The notes beneath the pieces were generated by a model that saw only the letters and a list, made by a program, of their open reading frames with translations, was not told the origin of the DNA and did no database searches. DNA of 64,000 bases from Panagrolaimus kolymaensis (Eukaryota > Nematoda > Chromadorea > Rhabditida > Panagrolaimidae), in the NCBI GenBank assembly GCA_028622995.1, contig JAJQJQ010000021.1, positions 434,001-498,000 on the forward strand, given 5' to 3'. Below, piece by piece: positions 61,421 through 64,000 of the stretch (positions are counted from its first letter, which is position 1; each line of letters starts with the position of its first letter). The position numbers and the translations under genes are program-made.

Positions 61421-62045
61421 CTAGCTAGGGCTCTCCTCATGTTTCTTGGAGCATTGGCAATAGATGTAAGCTCCTTTGAGGCAGGCATAACTATGAAATA
61501 TGAGCAACAAAAAAAAATGGAAAGAAAAGGAGCTTAAAAGTTTAACATTTCTTATTTTTTTCAAGGCAAACTTCTTTGTATACCAAGTAAATGAGCTATT
61601 ATTATCAATGAGAAATTTTATGGGTAAAAAAAATTGGGAGAAAGAATGTTAGAAATCAAAAAGAGTTCAATGTCAAGGAAATAAAAATTATAAGAATCAC
61701 TCTTTTTTTTATTGAGTCGTTTTACAGTTATTTTTGACTCTTGTTAGCTAGTTAGTTATCACGAAAAGGAAAGTATGTAGGTAAGGATAAAAAGGCAATA
61801 TCTAGGTTTAGTTAAAAAGGCAATATCTAGGTTTAGTAAAAAAAAGCAGAAAACGCGGAGAAGATAGATTTACGTTGCAAAAAAAAAAGAAGAAAGAGGA
61901 ATCAGAAAATTGAACATCAACGAAAAACATGAATGAAACACAAGCAAAAAAAATTTAGAAGCTGCAGCAACCTGCAAACTTTGGCGGCAACTTCCTTTTC
62001 CGTGTCAGAGAAAGATAGGATTCTAACAAACTTGGGAAGATCCAT
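61421..62045 (-). CDS. Possible tiny two-exon gene, about 47 codons, unknown
   Basis: Two patches are richer in GC and use G/C-ending codons, unlike the surroundings. Exon 1, 62045-61972, encodes MDLPKFVRILSFSDTEKEVA then AKVC and ends AG|GTTGCT. Exon 2, 61490-61421, after an ATAG acceptor, continues YACLKGAYIYCQCSKKHEES then PS and TAG. The join is in phase. In another frame exon 2 is also open (PASKELTSIANAPRNMRRAL...), so the phase is uncertain. I recognise neither reading. It could also be a non-coding RNA or a fragment of a larger gene. Confidence 0.35.
61788..61837. repeat. Perfect 25-bp tandem duplication
   Basis: Two identical adjacent 25-bp units (61788-61812 and 61813-61837) begin TAAAAAGGCAATATC and end TAGGTTTAGT. 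It lies in the intron of the possible tiny gene. No function is evident; a recent replication duplication is likely. Confidence 0.9.
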
Positions 62046-62858
62046 TTTTTCATTTTTTGTTATTCGATGAACGACAAAGTCAGTGTTTTACTCCTTCCTT
62101 TTATTGCTCTTCTTCTGATTTGTTTGGATATTTATGCTCGATTGCGTGATTTTGTTTCATTGACTTAGATAACAAAATGGATTCTTTAAAGTACCCACTG
62201 AACTTGATATCTTTATTGGTATCCCTTTTTTCTGTTTTTGGCTAGCTAACTTCTTATACTCGACCATTTTGAATAAAATCCATTTCGTTAGTTTTTCCTT
62301 ATTTGTGATAGCAGGTGATTTTTATATGTATCTTTTGAGTAATGCTCTCTTAAAATTTTATAACCGTAATGCCTCTCATCATTTTGTTTATTGAACGTTG
62401 CTTTTTATCTCTCTCGTTTGTTTTGATTCATTCGTGATCGTTTTTTGATGTAAAACCCTTTCAATTTTCTTGGATAATAATTTTTTGTAATGGTTCACGG
62501 TTCATCATTCGTTTTATGCAGTTAAACTCTCTTCACCATTCCTTTCATTCCTTCTTCATCCCTATGAACTTTGATTTGTTTCATTTTCCCTAGCTTTGAC
62601 TCATCAATGATCGTCATCATACATTTTTACGCGTTTTATTTAGAGATTATTTGGTAATTACGGGAATAAGAGGGATACTAAACCTCTTGCAGCTATGCTT
62701 ATATGACATTTATCAATCCAACTTTTATACCTTTATCCTTTTATGTGGCTTTCACTTTACCTTTCTTTACCTCTCTTTCGCGTGAATTATTTTTTGTTTC
62801 ATGTCATTTATCTTCATACTTTTTACACTCTCTTTTTCAGATCTTTGTCTTGATTATC
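62046..62858. other. Upstream region of the ataxin-2-like gene
   Basis: T-rich sequence without a gene. It ends with CTCTCTTTTTCAG at 62828-62840, a good splice acceptor only 18 bases before the ATG of the next gene. In a nematode this can mark the end of an outron for spliced-leader trans-splicing, or a 5' UTR intron. Confidence 0.5.
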
Positions 62859-64000
62859 ATGGCTGGTCCAAAATCTTATAAAGATGCAGTTGCGTCTCAT
62901 CCAAAATCCTCTAAAGAAGCTCTGGCACCTGAATCAAAACCTTCTAAAGAAGTACTTGCACCTCAACTAAAATCTTCTAAAGAAACTCTTGCACCTCAAC
63001 CAAAATCTTTTGCACGTGCAACTCAAGCAAATTCTTCTAAAATTTCAACTCAACCTCAACAATCTAAAGAAGTACTTGCAACTCAACCTTCTAATCAAAT
63101 CTTTGCTCCTATTCAGAAGTCACACAAAGAAGACGATCTTCAACCCTACGCTCATTGGGAAGAACAACCAAAAAGTGAAGAAGTTCATGATGGAGATGTT
63201 AATTGGAATGCTGATGTAATGTTCAAAACTAATGAAGACATGGGTGTTATTACTACTTTTAAAAAGGATTTGCCGCAATACTCATCGTAAGAATATATTA
63301 AAATTCTAACTTGTTAATACTTTTTGTTTTTAGAGTCAAACCAGTTGGAGGTCAAGAAGAACGTAAGCGTGCTGCTAAACTTGCTCGGGAAATTGAAAAA
63401 AATCCAAAAAGCAAACATATGGCTTTTCTCGAAAATGATGATGTTGAACGTGATTTGGATAAAGAAACTATTATTCCTGCGGCGGTTCAGAAAGAAGCAG
63501 AACAAGGAATTATTTCTCCTCGTAAAGTTCAAAAGAAGCTGCAAGAAGAATCTACTAGTTCTTTGGAAGTTCCGAAAAAGCCACAACAAGAAGCTATTAT
63601 TCCTTCTGACGTTCAAAAGAAGTCACAAAAAGAAGCTCGTATTCCTGCTGAAGTTCCAAAGAAGCAGCAACAAGGAGCTATTACTCCTGCTCAAGTTCAG
63701 AAGAAGCCGCAAAAAGAAACTCGTACTCCTGTTGATGTTCTTAAGAAGCCGCAACAAGAAGCTCCTAATCCTGTTGATGTTCCAAAGAAGCCGCAACAAG
63801 ATGCTCTGATTCCTGCTGAAGTTCAAAAGAAGCCGCAACAAGAAGCTAGTATTTCTTCGGAAGTTCCAAAGAAGCCACACCAAGAACCTATTATCTCAGC
63901 ACCAAATAAGGCATGGCAAAGTGATCGAAAGAAGGTTTGGCAAAAACAAAATATTCCTGCCGCTGAAGTTCAAAAGAAGCCTCAAGAAGAAGCTATCATT
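62859..64000 (+). CDS. Ataxin-2-like LsmAD protein with tandem coding repeats, 3' part outside window
   Basis: Exons 62859-63286 and 63334 to beyond 64000 (donor TC|GTAAGA, acceptor TTTTAG, phase 2) encode at least 365 residues. The N-terminus has 11-residue repeats like PSKEVLAPQLK. Then comes an LsmAD domain of the ataxin-2 family (WNADVMFKTNEDMGVITTF, KRAAKLAREIEKNPK and AFLENDDVERD), matching WDAAEMF-NE-YGV and LAEEIE...LENDD of ataxin-2. The Lsm domain that normally precedes it is absent here, and I see no PAM2 motif in the visible part. From about 63520 a 14-residue repeat (VQKKPQQEAIIPAE type, 42 bp) runs at least eight times, alternating VQKK and VPKK. Ataxin-2 proteins act in cytoplasmic mRNA regulation and RNP granules. 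This may be a divergent paralogue. The start is the first ATG after a splice acceptor. Confidence 0.8.
63520..63890 (+). repeat. 42-bp tandem coding repeat in the ataxin-2-like gene
   Basis: About eight imperfect units of 42 bp encode V(Q/P)KKPQQEA-xx-PAE. Variation keeps the frame and the KKPQ core. Differences are mostly single bases, suggesting recent growth by unequal exchange or slippage. Confidence 0.85.

Noticed and set aside
61381..61500. Possible U4 or other snRNA (GCATTGGCAAT string)
   Set aside because: The nine-base match to U4 has no accompanying 5' U4 domain, Sm site or matching stem loops.
63623..63883. 86-codon minus-strand frame rich in Leu/Arg/Asn
   Set aside because: It is the antisense shadow of the 42-bp repeat in the ataxin-2-like gene.

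Overview
The window is nuclear DNA from an animal, almost certainly a nematode. It is very AT-rich and full of A and T runs. Its genes are split by short GT-AG introns, and the proteins match metazoan families, several with nematode character: a CRIM1/CRM-1 homologue, a FLP-21-like neuropeptide precursor with a PRPLRF-GKR end, and a U1 snRNA of nematode size. I found no rRNA, tRNA, CRISPR array or bacterial-style operon.

Layout, left to right. The last two exons of the actin-related protein ARP2 lie on the + strand at 986-1275. Then comes about 18.4 kb with no gene I can support. It holds a dense, single-orientation array of a short motif, A/T run plus AACTG, a 384-bp fold-back repeat (6765-7148) and a 61-bp mini-transposon with a GC palindrome (13559-13619). 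A ten-exon CRIM1-like transmembrane protein gene follows (+, 19721-29586). The AACTG array continues through its 4.7-kb first intron and is absent from the two introns after it.

From 30474 to 44673 lies a compact, mostly minus-strand gene block: ribosomal protein L12, an AKAP17A-like splicing-factor gene, an N-terminally truncated CDC73 (parafibromin) copy, a small membrane-anchored low-complexity protein, three related four-helix membrane proteins (two minus, one plus), a U1 snRNA and a full-length CDC73. CDC73 is part of the PAF1 transcription elongation complex and U1 acts in splicing, so much of the block is housekeeping expression machinery. The membrane proteins look like a local expansion.

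The right part has the FLP-21-like neuropeptide gene (minus, 45359-48053), a poorly resolved secreted cysteine-rich gene (minus, about 50558-51701), a 210-bp TA-flanked MITE and a 2.17-kb Mutator-like element with a second GC-rich MITE nested inside. Then come the complete eight-exon exportin-1/CRM1 gene (minus, 56731-60437), a possible tiny two-exon gene (minus, 61421-62045) and the start of an ataxin-2-like LsmAD protein with 42-bp coding repeats that runs off the window (+, from 62859).

Exon joins were placed by hand from GT-AG sites, reading-frame continuity and known family sequence. Those of ARP2, CRIM1, RPL12, AKAP17A, both CDC73 copies, the membrane trio, the neuropeptide gene and XPO1 all keep phase exactly. 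The most unusual feature is the strand-biased AACTG array. It could be a promoter-motif cluster for small RNAs, such as a nematode piRNA locus, but only small-RNA data could show that.
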